The notes under the pieces: generated by a model | The model's input: only the letters and a program-made list of their open reading frames with translations | Database searches by the model: none | Told to the model about the DNA's origin: nothing | Position numbers and translations under genes: made by a program | Shown: one piece after another, positions 1 through 7,600 of the stretch | Position numbering within the stretch: the stretch's first letter is position 1 | How the letters are laid out: every line of letters starts with the position of its first letter | Source of the DNA: Nonomuraea sp. NEAU-A123 | Lineage (GTDB): Bacteria > Actinomycetota > Actinomycetes > Streptosporangiales > Streptosporangiaceae | Assembly: GCF_018603905.1 (NCBI RefSeq) | Contig: NZ_JAHFZZ010000017.1 | Coordinates: forward strand, 171,820-235,819 | DNA length: 64,000 bases | Reading direction: 5' to 3'

Positions 1-195
1 CTAGGCGCGCCGTAGCAGGTCGGGGTACAGCTCCACGTCCGGCACCTTGAGCAGGGCGAGGTTTTCGGCGCTGCCCCAGTGACACGGGCAGTTGTGCTCG
101 TCGGGGCGGGCGGTCATCCCGCGAAAGGTGACGGCCAAGTCCGCCAGGGCGGCGTCCAGGCGAAGCCGTGCGGGTGTCTGGTCTGGGCTCGTCAT
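1..195 (-). CDS. Small conserved hypothetical protein, probably truncated
   Basis: A 64-residue protein starting at the ATG at 195 and ending in a TAG at the window edge. The upstream in-frame extension is Arg-rich low-complexity sequence and was not used. The motif CPCHWGSAENLALLK followed by VPDVELYPDLLRR resembles, from memory, the N-terminus of a longer actinobacterial family of unknown function in which the chain continues past the LLRR position. I infer a premature stop. No catalytic motif or membrane segment is visible. Confidence 0.5.
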   Translation of the reverse strand: MTSPDQTPARLRLDAALADLAVTFRGMTARPDEHNCPCHWGSAENLALLKVPDVELYPDLLRRA

Positions 196-380
196 GAGCG
201 TCCGCCTCGGGAAACTCCGGAAGCTTGCGCCAGCCGAAGATCGACGATTTAGCTGACGCTTTTCCACCTTCGGCCTCGGGGTGGCCGGGGCCACTTCCGC
301 ATTGGCATGCCGCGTCGTTCCTGCCAGGCATCGCCACGCTGCGTCACTCTGGCATGAACGGGTAGTGAGAGAGGAGGACC

Positions 381-1037
381 ATGCACGATGACCACGACAG
401 CCCCGCCCCGTCTCCCAGCGAGCCGCGCCCGCTGAGACGGCCACCGTACGGCCTGCCGCTCCGCGACCGGCCCCGGCTCGTCGCCGCATCCGACTCCCTC
501 GACTGGCGAAAGTACTCCCTTCCAGCCCCACCAGAGCGAACATCCTTTCAAAGCTGGGACCGCCTGACCCGGCTGGCGCTCATCCATGGCGTCCTAGCCT
601 GCGTAGCTGCCGGCATCTGGTCGAGCGTGTGGGGCACTGACAGCGCCTCGCCCCGTACGAGGGCCGCCTCGATGCCGACGCCTCGCCTGAGCATTGCTGC
701 ACGCTCGGTGGCCACCTCACCGCCCACATCCACGCCCCGGACGCCACCCCCGGCGACGCCCAGCTCAAGTCCCAAGGTGTGGACATCGTCGGGAAGCCTT
801 CATCGATCAGCGGTTTCGGCTGTGCCGCGGCAGCGGCGTGAGAGCGTCCCGGCGGCACCGCGCACAAAGACAACGACCCTTGTTGATCGTGCTAGAAAGC
901 CCAAGCGCATCGGTCCCGATGACAGCAGCAAGAAGGGAGTGGCAGCGCTGATCGCCGGGAAGTGCGATGAGTTGTTCCCGCCTTCCCGCCCCGCGTTCCG
1001 CCTACGCAACCAGGTGTGTCATCAGATCTACGGCTAG
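381..1037 (+). CDS. Hypothetical single-pass membrane protein (paralogue of the gene at 60611)
   Basis: A 218-residue protein with a GGAGG-type site (gaggagg) just before the ATG. The N-terminus (about residues 1-50, with RRPPYGLPL and DRPRLVAASDS) is followed by one hydrophobic segment at about 65-85 (LALIHGVLACVAAGIW), a long Ser/Thr/Pro-rich stretch, and a conserved-looking tail with two cysteines (CDELFPPSRPAFR, then CHQIYG). The layout suggests a membrane-anchored protein with an exposed linker and a small C-terminal module. Its first 110 residues or so recur at 60611, where the reading frame is broken. No function can be assigned. Confidence 0.6.
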   Translation: MHDDHDSPAPSPSEPRPLRRPPYGLPLRDRPRLVAASDSLDWRKYSLPAPPERTSFQSWDRLTRLALIHGVLACVAAGIWSSVWGTDSASPRTRAASMPTPRLSIAARSVATSPPTSTPRTPPPATPSSSPKVWTSSGSLHRSAVSAVPRQRRESVPAAPRTKTTTLVDRARKPKRIGPDDSSKKGVAALIAGKCDELFPPSRPAFRLRNQVCHQIYG

Positions 1038-1211
1038 CCAAGCCCATCGTCAAAGCCGGTGATCCATCTACTACCAGTCGTTCCCCAGAGGTAGCGCTGG
1101 CTATACCTGAGCGCTCCAGTGCACGGGATCGATGAGGGATACCGTCCATCGACATGCTTGGTGATGTCCGGAGCGGACAGCCCCTCACCAAGAAATCAGG
1201 AGCGTTTCCCC

Positions 1212-2456
1212 ATGTCACGTACCTCTTCCGAGTCGAAGTCCACCCGGCGCGTGCGGGTTCTGGCAGCGGCGGTGCTGACGGGGCTGGTCGTGGCAGGGAC
1301 GCCGGCCGCCGCGGCCACCAGCCTTGACCGCACCACGAACGTCGTACGCCAGAGCCCGGACGAGGGCCTGTCCGCCGAGCTGGCCGAGATTCGTGACGAG
1401 CTGAAGCGCAACCACAGGCCCGACGCCGTGCAGAAGAGTTTGGACGAACTGGTGGCGAAGGACACGTTCCCGGCGGCGCTGGCCGCGGTACAGGACCGAA
1501 AGGGCCGGACGCGCCACTACACCGCCGGGGTCGCGGATCTGACGACCAAGGCGAAGGTCCCGGTCGACGGTCAGGTGCGCGTCGCCAGCAACACCAAGAT
1601 GTTCACCTCCGTCACCGTGCTCCAGCTCGTCGGAGAGGGCAAGGTGAGTCTGGACGAACCGATCGAGACGTACCTGCCGAAGGTGGTACGCGGCAAGGGC
1701 ATAGATGGCGGCAAGATCACGGTGCGGCAGTTGCTTCAGCACACCAGTGGCCTGCCGGAGTACGTCCGGTATCTGCCGGGCGTCTTCTCCGCCCGTAACG
1801 CCTCCTACTCGCCCCAGGACCTGCTGAAGCTGGCCTTCGCGCGCGAGGCGTCGTTCGCGCCGGGCACGAGCTGGGAGTACAGCAACACCAACTACGTGCT
1901 GGCCGGTCTGCTGATCGAGAAGGTCACCGGCCGTCCGCTGGCTGAGGCGATCACTGACCGGATCATCAAGCCGATCGGGCTGCGCCACACATACTGGCCG
2001 GCCAAGGGGGACGCGACGATCCGCGGGCGTCACCCTCAGGGGTACGGCTCGGAGAAGCCTGGCGGCAAGCTGGTCGACATCACCGACCAGGACCCGTCGC
2101 GGGCGTGGGCGGCCGGGCAGCTGATCGCCACCCCCAGCGACCTCAACCGTTTCATGAGTGCGCTGGTGGATGGCAAGCTGCTCAAGCCGGCGCAACTGGC
2201 GGCCATGAAGCACACGGTGAAGGCCACCGGGATGCCGGCCGGCTGGGAGTACGGGCTCGGCCTGGTGAAGATGCCGCTGACCTGCGGCGGCGTCGCGTGG
2301 GGCCACGGCGGCGACATCGACGGCTACGAGACCCGCAACGGGGTGACCGAGGGCGGCCGGGCCGCCACCGTCGCCGTCACGGCCCTGCCCGCCACCCGGG
2401 ACACCATGCAGCACGTGATCGACGCCATGGACACCGCACTGTGCAGCAAGCGGTAG
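1212..2456 (+). CDS. Secreted serine hydrolase, beta-lactamase/D-Ala-D-Ala carboxypeptidase family
   Basis: A 414-residue protein. The ATG at 1212 was chosen because a signal peptide starts there (Arg-rich n-region, hydrophobic core, AAA-type cleavage site near residue 36) and a caggag site precedes it; an upstream ATG at 1119 would add a non-signal extension. The class C / DD-peptidase signature is complete: SNTK at residues 126-129 (nucleophile and base), YSN at 223-225 and HGG at 365-367. It is probably exported and acts on peptidoglycan peptides or related amides or esters; the exact substrate cannot be told. A GC-rich hairpin follows the gene. Confidence 0.87.
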   Translation: MSRTSSESKSTRRVRVLAAAVLTGLVVAGTPAAAATSLDRTTNVVRQSPDEGLSAELAEIRDELKRNHRPDAVQKSLDELVAKDTFPAALAAVQDRKGRTRHYTAGVADLTTKAKVPVDGQVRVASNTKMFTSVTVLQLVGEGKVSLDEPIETYLPKVVRGKGIDGGKITVRQLLQHTSGLPEYVRYLPGVFSARNASYSPQDLLKLAFAREASFAPGTSWEYSNTNYVLAGLLIEKVTGRPLAEAITDRIIKPIGLRHTYWPAKGDATIRGRHPQGYGSEKPGGKLVDITDQDPSRAWAAGQLIATPSDLNRFMSALVDGKLLKPAQLAAMKHTVKATGMPAGWEYGLGLVKMPLTCGGVAWGHGGDIDGYETRNGVTEGGRAATVAVTALPATRDTMQHVIDAMDTALCSKR

Positions 2457-2473
2457 CCACGACATATCCGATC

Positions 2474-2503
2474 AGCCCCGGGAGCACACCAGCCCCCGGG
2501 GCT
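2474..2503. terminator. Hairpin terminator between convergent genes
   Basis: AGCCCCGGG and CCCGGGGCT form a perfect 9-bp stem with a 12-nt loop. It lies 17 nt after the serine hydrolase stop and downstream of the convergent TPR gene, so it could serve both strands. There is no T-run. Confidence 0.6.
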
Positions 2504-2617
2504 CACCCTTGCGGTGCCCGCCGCGATCAAACGCCTCGCCAGGGACGGCTGCCCAGCGGTGAGCTGCGGCTTGTATGAGCGTCCCAGGACGGCCGCGCCG
2601 GCCAGGGACGCCGTCGA

Positions 2618-2932
2618 TCATCCGGTCATGGCGGCGTGCAACCGCAGGTAGGTCGCCGCCTCGGCGTGCCGGTTGGCCCGCTGGAGGGTACGGCCCAGCA
2701 GCAGGTGGGCGTACTCCTCGGTGGGAGCCAGCTCGACGACGGCCCGCAGCTCCGCCTCGGCCCGGCCGAGCTGGGCGGAGTGGTAGTAGGCGCGGGCCAG
2801 CAGCAGCCGGGCCGCCACGTTGCCCGGCTCGGCGGCGACCAACGGCGCCAGGATGCGGGCGGCGCCGATGTAATCCTTCAGCTCGAAGTACATCCGGCCG
2901 CGGGCGAACTCCTCGGCCAGGCTCACGGTCAT
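2618..2932 (-). CDS. Small tetratricopeptide repeat protein
   Basis: A 104-residue protein with about two and a half TPR-like helical pairs (ARGRMYFELKDYIGAARIL, ARLLLARAYYHSAQLGRAEAE, AHLLLGRTLQRANRHAEAA), each with the usual small/large residue spacing. Its ATG overlaps the pirin stop codon (ATGA), so the two genes are co-translated. The role is inferred to be protein-protein interaction. Confidence 0.8.
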   Translation of the reverse strand: MTVSLAEEFARGRMYFELKDYIGAARILAPLVAAEPGNVAARLLLARAYYHSAQLGRAEAELRAVVELAPTEEYAHLLLGRTLQRANRHAEAATYLRLHAAMTG

Positions 2933-3912
2933 GGCCGCTCCTTTCCGTCGGTGTGCGGCATCCGGGCGGCGGGGACGACGCCCAGGCGGCCGGCCTGGTA
3001 GTCCTCCATCGCTTGCAGGATCTCGGCGCGGGTGTTCATCACGAAGGGGCCGTAGTGCACGACGGGCTCGCGGATCGGCTGCCCGCCGAGCAGCAGCACC
3101 TCCAGGTTCGGCTCGGCCTGCGGCTGGCGCTGGTCCGCGGCCAGCGTGAGCGCCCCGCCGGGCCCGAATGCGGCCAGTTGCCCCTTGCGGATCGGCGCAT
3201 GCCGGGTGCCTGCCGTACCCTGGCCGGCCAGCACGTAGGCCAGCGCGTTGTAGCCGGGGTTCCACGGCAGATTCAGCGTCGCGCCCGGGCTGAGGGTGGC
3301 GTGCACCATCGTGATCGGGGTGAACGTGACCCCGGGCCCCTCGTGGCCGTCCAGCTCGCCGGCGATCACCCGCAGCAGCGTGCCGCCGTCGGCCGAGGCG
3401 AGCAGTTTTGCCTGGCCGCCGCGGATGTCCTGGTAGCGCGGCGGGTGGAACTTGTCCGCTCGCGGCAGGTTGACCCACAGCTGGATGCCGTGGAACAGCC
3501 CGCCGGACACCACCAGGTGCTCGGGCGGCTTCTCGATGTGCAGCAGCCCGGAGCCGGCGGTCATCCACTGGGTGTCGCCGTCGGTGATCGTGCCGCCGCC
3601 GCCGTTGGAGTCCTGGTGGTCGAAGATCCCGTCGATGATGTAGGTGACGGTCTCGAAGCCGCGGTGCGGGTGCCAGGGGGTGCCCTTGGGCTCGCCGGGC
3701 GCGTACTCGACCTCGCCCATCTGGTCCATGTGGATGAACGGGTCCAGGTCGGCGAAGGAGACCCCGGCGAAGGCTCGCCGTACAGGGAAACCCTCGCCCT
3801 CGAAGTCGCTGGGCGCGGTGGTCACCGACCGGACCGGGCGCTGAACGGCGGCGGCGGGATCGGCCACGACGACGCGGGGCAGCGTCAGCGTGTTGGCGGT
3901 GATGGCGGGCAT
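2929..3912 (-). CDS. Pirin family protein
   Basis: A 327-residue bicupin. The N-terminal cupin carries the pirin signature with metal-ligand-type histidines (WHPHRGFETVTYIIDG, then HQDS and GLLHIEKPPEH); the C-terminal part (about 190-300) is the Pirin_C domain. The ATG at 3912 follows a GGAGGAG site, and a longer in-frame extension upstream is low-complexity. Family members are iron-binding cytosolic proteins, some with quercetin dioxygenase or redox-sensing activity; which applies here cannot be told. An AT-rich leader (about 3925-3955) is the probable promoter region. Confidence 0.9.
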   Translation of the reverse strand: MPAITANTLTLPRVVVADPAAAVQRPVRSVTTAPSDFEGEGFPVRRAFAGVSFADLDPFIHMDQMGEVEYAPGEPKGTPWHPHRGFETVTYIIDGIFDHQDSNGGGGTITDGDTQWMTAGSGLLHIEKPPEHLVVSGGLFHGIQLWVNLPRADKFHPPRYQDIRGGQAKLLASADGGTLLRVIAGELDGHEGPGVTFTPITMVHATLSPGATLNLPWNPGYNALAYVLAGQGTAGTRHAPIRKGQLAAFGPGGALTLAADQRQPQAEPNLEVLLLGGQPIREPVVHYGPFVMNTRAEILQAMEDYQAGRLGVVPAARMPHTDGKERP

Positions 3913-4036
3913 GGGCTCCTCCAAATCTGGTTGAATATTAAACAGTCGATTTGAGGAACAGTTCTGGACTGAGAGAAATTCCACGAACTCACGCTGTTGA
4001 GTGCCGTACAAGCGACGACAGACGGGGTGAGCGCGG

Positions 4037-4290
4037 GTGGCCCTCATCCGCATCGCCGTGCTCTGGATCTCCAACCATCGCCTGCTCAGCATGGTCGAGG
4101 TCCTGGACCGCCGGACCATCCAGATCGATCTGGCGCTGCTCGCGGTGATCGCGGCCCTGCCGTTCCCGACCAAACTCCTCAGCCGCTACAACGACAGCGC
4201 CCTGGCCACATCCATCTACGGCGCGACGATCGCCGCGTGTGGCCTGCTGTTCCTTGCCCTGTCGAACGCGGCGTCGCGGTCGGTGACGTC
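4037..4290 (+). pseudogene. Remnant of a TMEM175/DUF1211-like membrane protein
   Basis: About 80 residues from a GTG at 4037 read WISNHRLLSMVEVLDRR, then LPFPTKLLSRYNDS and a hydrophobic helix ending near LALSNAASR. This resembles the second half of a TMEM175 repeat unit (potassium channel-like family), including the LPFPT motif. The N-terminal FSDG part is absent because a TGA lies just upstream, and the frame then runs into unrelated low-complexity sequence. It is probably a gene fragment. Confidence 0.45.
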
Positions 4291-4543
4291 CAGTTCGATC
4301 GGCAGGACGGCGTCCCCCATGCTTCGACGAGGGGCGCGAGCGCGTTCAGGTCACGGGCGGTCGCGGCCACCGAGTCGCCGCGCTCCAGGGCCGCCTCCGT
4401 CCACACGCGGCACGTGCAGGCCTGGCCGAGCAGGTACGGCGCGCTGGCCAAGCCCACGTACGCGGACGCCGCCGCCCAACGGGCCACCGTCGTGGAGGCG
4501 GTCCGTCGCCTGACCACCACCTAGGGTCCGGACCCTGCGCTCC

Positions 4544-7378
4544 TCAGGAGGTGAGGAAGCAGCCCTTCCGTACGCCTGGCAGCGGATCGGTGCCGAACGC
4601 CGCCGTCGTACAGCCGGTGCCGCCGGTGAACGACTTGTACACGAAGCTGCCCCGTGCGCCGTAGGCGACGGTCTGCTGTCCGCCGAAGGCGCATGTCCCG
4701 TTCTCGTCCGAGCAGGCCGTGGCGTAGCCGGCCGGGCCGCCGGTGGCGGTGTAGCAGCCCTTCGACTCGCCGGGAATCGGGTCGCCGAACGTGGCGTCGG
4801 TACACGGGGTGTCGCCGGTGGCGGTGATCGTGGTGAACGCGCCGAAGGCGCCGTACATCACCGGCTGTCCCGCGGCGGCCGGGCAAGTGCCGTTCTGGGA
4901 CGCGCACTTGGTCCAGCCGCCGGGCGGCCCTCCGTCGGGCGGCAGATAGCAGGACTTGGCGACTCCGTCGATGGGATCGCCGAAGTGGGCGTTGGTGCAG
5001 GGGACGGAGCCCTTGGTGACCTGGTGCGCGAAGTTGCCGTTGGCGCCGTAGGCGACGTCACGGTTGTAGCCGGGCACGGCGCAGGTGCCGCCCTCGGCTG
5101 CGCAGACGGTGTATCCGGGCGGGCCGCCCGCGTCGGCGACGTAGCAGGATTTGACCAGATTCGACGCCGGGTCGCCACCGAAGGAGGCGTTGGTGCAGGC
5201 AGTGCTGCCGGTCGCCGTCTTGTACGTGTAGGCCCTTGCCCCGTAGGCCACCGAACGGGTACCGCTGAAGGAGCACGTGCCGCCCTCGCCCGCGCACCGG
5301 GTGTAGCCCGCGCGCAGGGCGCCCGTACCCGGCTCGGCGGGCGCTTGAGGATTGCCCAGTCCGGTGGCGTTCACGGTGTAGCTGCCCGGAGCGACGCCGG
5401 TGAGGTAGACGTAGGTGTCGTCCTGGCTCGCGCCGGTGACTCCCGGGGTGGGGGTGAAGGTCCCGTTGCTCCAGACGACGTTGCCGTTCACGGACACCGA
5501 GATGTTGCCGCCGCCGAACTTCGGGACGCCGATACGGCCGGTGGTGCCGGCCGGGCTGGTGAGGTGCGCCGTGTACGTGCCGGCGGCGGGGACGCGGGAC
5601 CAAGAGGCGTTGACGGCACCCTGGGGCAGGGTGATGCGGCCCTCGGTGCTGGTCAGGTCGCCGGGGTGCGGAACGAAGCGGTACGCGCCGGTCGCCGACT
5701 CCGGTGCGGTGCCGAGCACGTCGAAGGTGAGCGTGGAGGTGGGCGCGGTGGACCAGCCATGGGCCAGGCTCATGAACGAACCCCCGTAGGCGTGGCCGCC
5801 GTCGGCCCTGATGCCCTCCCAGAAGGTGCTCTTGGTGCCGATGTCGCTGTTGAGCATGTGGCCCCAGGTACGGCGGATCTGCGCTAGGCCGGTGTGGTCG
5901 TCGTTGGCGGCGAAGTGGGCGTTCAGCTCCATCCCGCCGGCGAAGGGCGAGACGTTGCCGCCCCACTCGGGGGTGGTGGGGCCGTAGATGCCCCAACGGG
6001 TCGCGAGTCGGCTGACGATGGTCCGCGACTTCGCGGTGGAGTCGGTGAGCCCGTACCAGACCGCGAGCGAGTTGCCGTCCTGCGGGTACAGGCCGCTGGT
6101 CGGGTTGTCCCTGTACAGGCCCTGCGAGACGTCCCACAGTCGGGAGTTGGCCGCGCTCTTGAGGGCGGTCGCCCTGTTGGCCCAGTTCGTGGCGAGCGCG
6201 CTCTCACCCTTGACCGAGGCCAGGGTGGCGCCGCCCTTGAGCGTGGCGTACAGCAGCGCGTTGGCGGAGATGTTCTCGCCGCCCTGGCCGACGCGGGCCC
6301 AGTCCTGGGTGCGGGTCACGTTGAGGAGACCGGTGCCGCCGATCTTGGCGATGATGAAGGCCATTCCCCGCTTGTAGTTGGCCCATTGGGAGTCCAGCCA
6401 GGCCCGGTCGGCCGAGTACGTGTAGTACGTCGCCGTGCCAAGGAGTGTCCACAGGTGGTAGGTGTCCGACCCGGTGAGGTTGAACGGCGGTCCGGACCAG
6501 GGGATCTCCCCCTCGGCGGACTGCACGCCGTACATCGTGCTGAGCGCGTTGCGCGTCGAGGTGAGGTCACCCGAGTAGGCGTACTGCGTGGGTACGGCGA
6601 TGCCCAGGTCGCCGGGCCACACCGTCCGGTCCCGCTTGGCCCCGTCGACCAGGACGGAGTCGCCCACGCCGACGGTGGCGCCGTTGTCCCACTGCGTGGC
6701 CGGTGGGGGCCAGGCGCGGCCCTGGTTGGAGGCGATCGTGTTGAGCTGCACTGTGTACGCCCCGGCGTACCAGATGCGGTTGAGCAGGTCGTCGTTGGAG
6801 TGGAAGTAGTTGGCGTAGTCGGCCGGGTTGGCCTTTCCCGGAGCCGCGGTGAAGGCGAGGCTGACGCCCTTGAGGTCCACCCAGCCCGAGGTGTCGAGGA
6901 AGACGGTGAGATAGCGGAAGCCGCCCCGCTGTTGCGCGGTGGGCATGGTGTAGGTGCCGTTGGTGGAGGCCGTGGCGTGGAGCGCTCCGTCCTCGCTGTC
7001 GCGGCCGCTGCTCCGGTCGCTGTTGGTGCCCACGTACAGGGACGACTCGCTGAAGGCGAGGCCGACCCGTTGGCCGCTGCTGGTGTCGCCGAAAGACAAC
7101 GTTGTCAGGCCGGCGACTTCTTTGCCGAAGTCGAGGGTGATGGCCGACTGCGCGCCGGAGATCCGCGTAGGTAGTCCGCTGAGGACGTTCTGCGGGTTCG
7201 CGACGCTGCCGGATGTGGAGTACACGGCAGTCGGCTTGAGGGTGCGGGAGGTCGGCGAGTAGCTCAGGGGGTCAACGGCCGCCGAGCCGGTCGAGGCCGC
7301 CGCGGCGGCGGACGGCACCGGACTTGCTGTCAGCAGAGCGGCGAGCAAAGCGAGGCTGGGTAAGTGGTGCCGACGCAC
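4544..7378 (-). CDS. Secreted GH78-type alpha-L-rhamnosidase with four C-terminal Cys-rich repeats
   Basis: A 944-residue protein with a signal peptide (residues 1 to about 27). An N-terminal beta-sandwich region is followed by a six-hairpin (alpha/alpha)6 domain at about 190-560. The signature DGAKRDRTVWPGDLG matches the conserved acidic cluster of GH78-like enzymes, and FWEGIRADG supplies a candidate general-base glutamate. A C-terminal beta domain (about 570-685) precedes four repeats of about 64 residues (about 690-944), each with a GTC motif and a KSCY-like end. Expected role: release of terminal rhamnose outside the cell. It is divergent from the GH76 gene at 7601, with palindromes between and inside them. 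The exact family could be a GH78 neighbour. Confidence 0.82.
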   Translation of the reverse strand: MRRHHLPSLALLAALLTASPVPSAAAAASTGSAAVDPLSYSPTSRTLKPTAVYSTSGSVANPQNVLSGLPTRISGAQSAITLDFGKEVAGLTTLSFGDTSSGQRVGLAFSESSLYVGTNSDRSSGRDSEDGALHATASTNGTYTMPTAQQRGGFRYLTVFLDTSGWVDLKGVSLAFTAAPGKANPADYANYFHSNDDLLNRIWYAGAYTVQLNTIASNQGRAWPPPATQWDNGATVGVGDSVLVDGAKRDRTVWPGDLGIAVPTQYAYSGDLTSTRNALSTMYGVQSAEGEIPWSGPPFNLTGSDTYHLWTLLGTATYYTYSADRAWLDSQWANYKRGMAFIIAKIGGTGLLNVTRTQDWARVGQGGENISANALLYATLKGGATLASVKGESALATNWANRATALKSAANSRLWDVSQGLYRDNPTSGLYPQDGNSLAVWYGLTDSTAKSRTIVSRLATRWGIYGPTTPEWGGNVSPFAGGMELNAHFAANDDHTGLAQIRRTWGHMLNSDIGTKSTFWEGIRADGGHAYGGSFMSLAHGWSTAPTSTLTFDVLGTAPESATGAYRFVPHPGDLTSTEGRITLPQGAVNASWSRVPAAGTYTAHLTSPAGTTGRIGVPKFGGGNISVSVNGNVVWSNGTFTPTPGVTGASQDDTYVYLTGVAPGSYTVNATGLGNPQAPAEPGTGALRAGYTRCAGEGGTCSFSGTRSVAYGARAYTYKTATGSTACTNASFGGDPASNLVKSCYVADAGGPPGYTVCAAEGGTCAVPGYNRDVAYGANGNFAHQVTKGSVPCTNAHFGDPIDGVAKSCYLPPDGGPPGGWTKCASQNGTCPAAAGQPVMYGAFGAFTTITATGDTPCTDATFGDPIPGESKGCYTATGGPAGYATACSDENGTCAFGGQQTVAYGARGSFVYKSFTGGTGCTTAAFGTDPLPGVRKGCFLTS
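7095..7106. promoter_or_regulatory. Perfect 12-bp palindrome, candidate LacI-type operator
   Basis: GACAACGTTGTC is a perfect palindrome with the central CG typical of LacI-family operators. It lies inside the GH78 coding sequence about 270 bp from its start. An identical copy is at 7685-7696. Binding is inferred. Confidence 0.45.
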
Positions 7379-7405
7379 GGAAACCTCCTGGGACCGGGGG
7401 CCATT

Positions 7406-7427
7406 TGATCGTTTTAATAAACGATCA
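7406..7427. promoter_or_regulatory. 22-bp dyad operator upstream of the GH78 gene
   Basis: Arms TGATCGTTT and AAACGATCA match perfectly over 9 bp around the spacer TAAT. The site is about 28 bp upstream of the GH78 start codon, a normal repressor position. The regulator is not identifiable; no regulator gene lies directly beside it. Confidence 0.55.
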
Positions 7428-7600
7428 TGAAACCCCGACAGTCAATCGGAAAGTTTGTTACAAGATAAGTTCCCACCGAATGATGGACGTGTGAAAACAG
7501 CGTGTCAACCCGTCGCCGCCACCGCGGACCGCTCTTAAAACGTTCCTTCCGAAACTATTGACAAGCCCTGCCAACCCGGTTTCACTGCGGTCGAAAACAG

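Noticed and set aside
1215..2465. Long - strand frame (416 codons)
   Set aside because: Antisense shadow of the serine hydrolase gene, which has a signal peptide and all catalytic motifs.
2575..3954. Long + strand frame (459 codons)
   Set aside because: It is antisense to the pirin and TPR genes, is Arg/Pro/Gly-rich and has no family features, while the opposite strand encodes two clear proteins.
4179..4520. - strand frame of 113 codons with a segment like ARWAAASAYVGLASAPYLLG
   Set aside because: The segment looks slightly like a TPR piece, but similarity is weak, it has no ribosome-binding site and it lies in an area of gene fragments.
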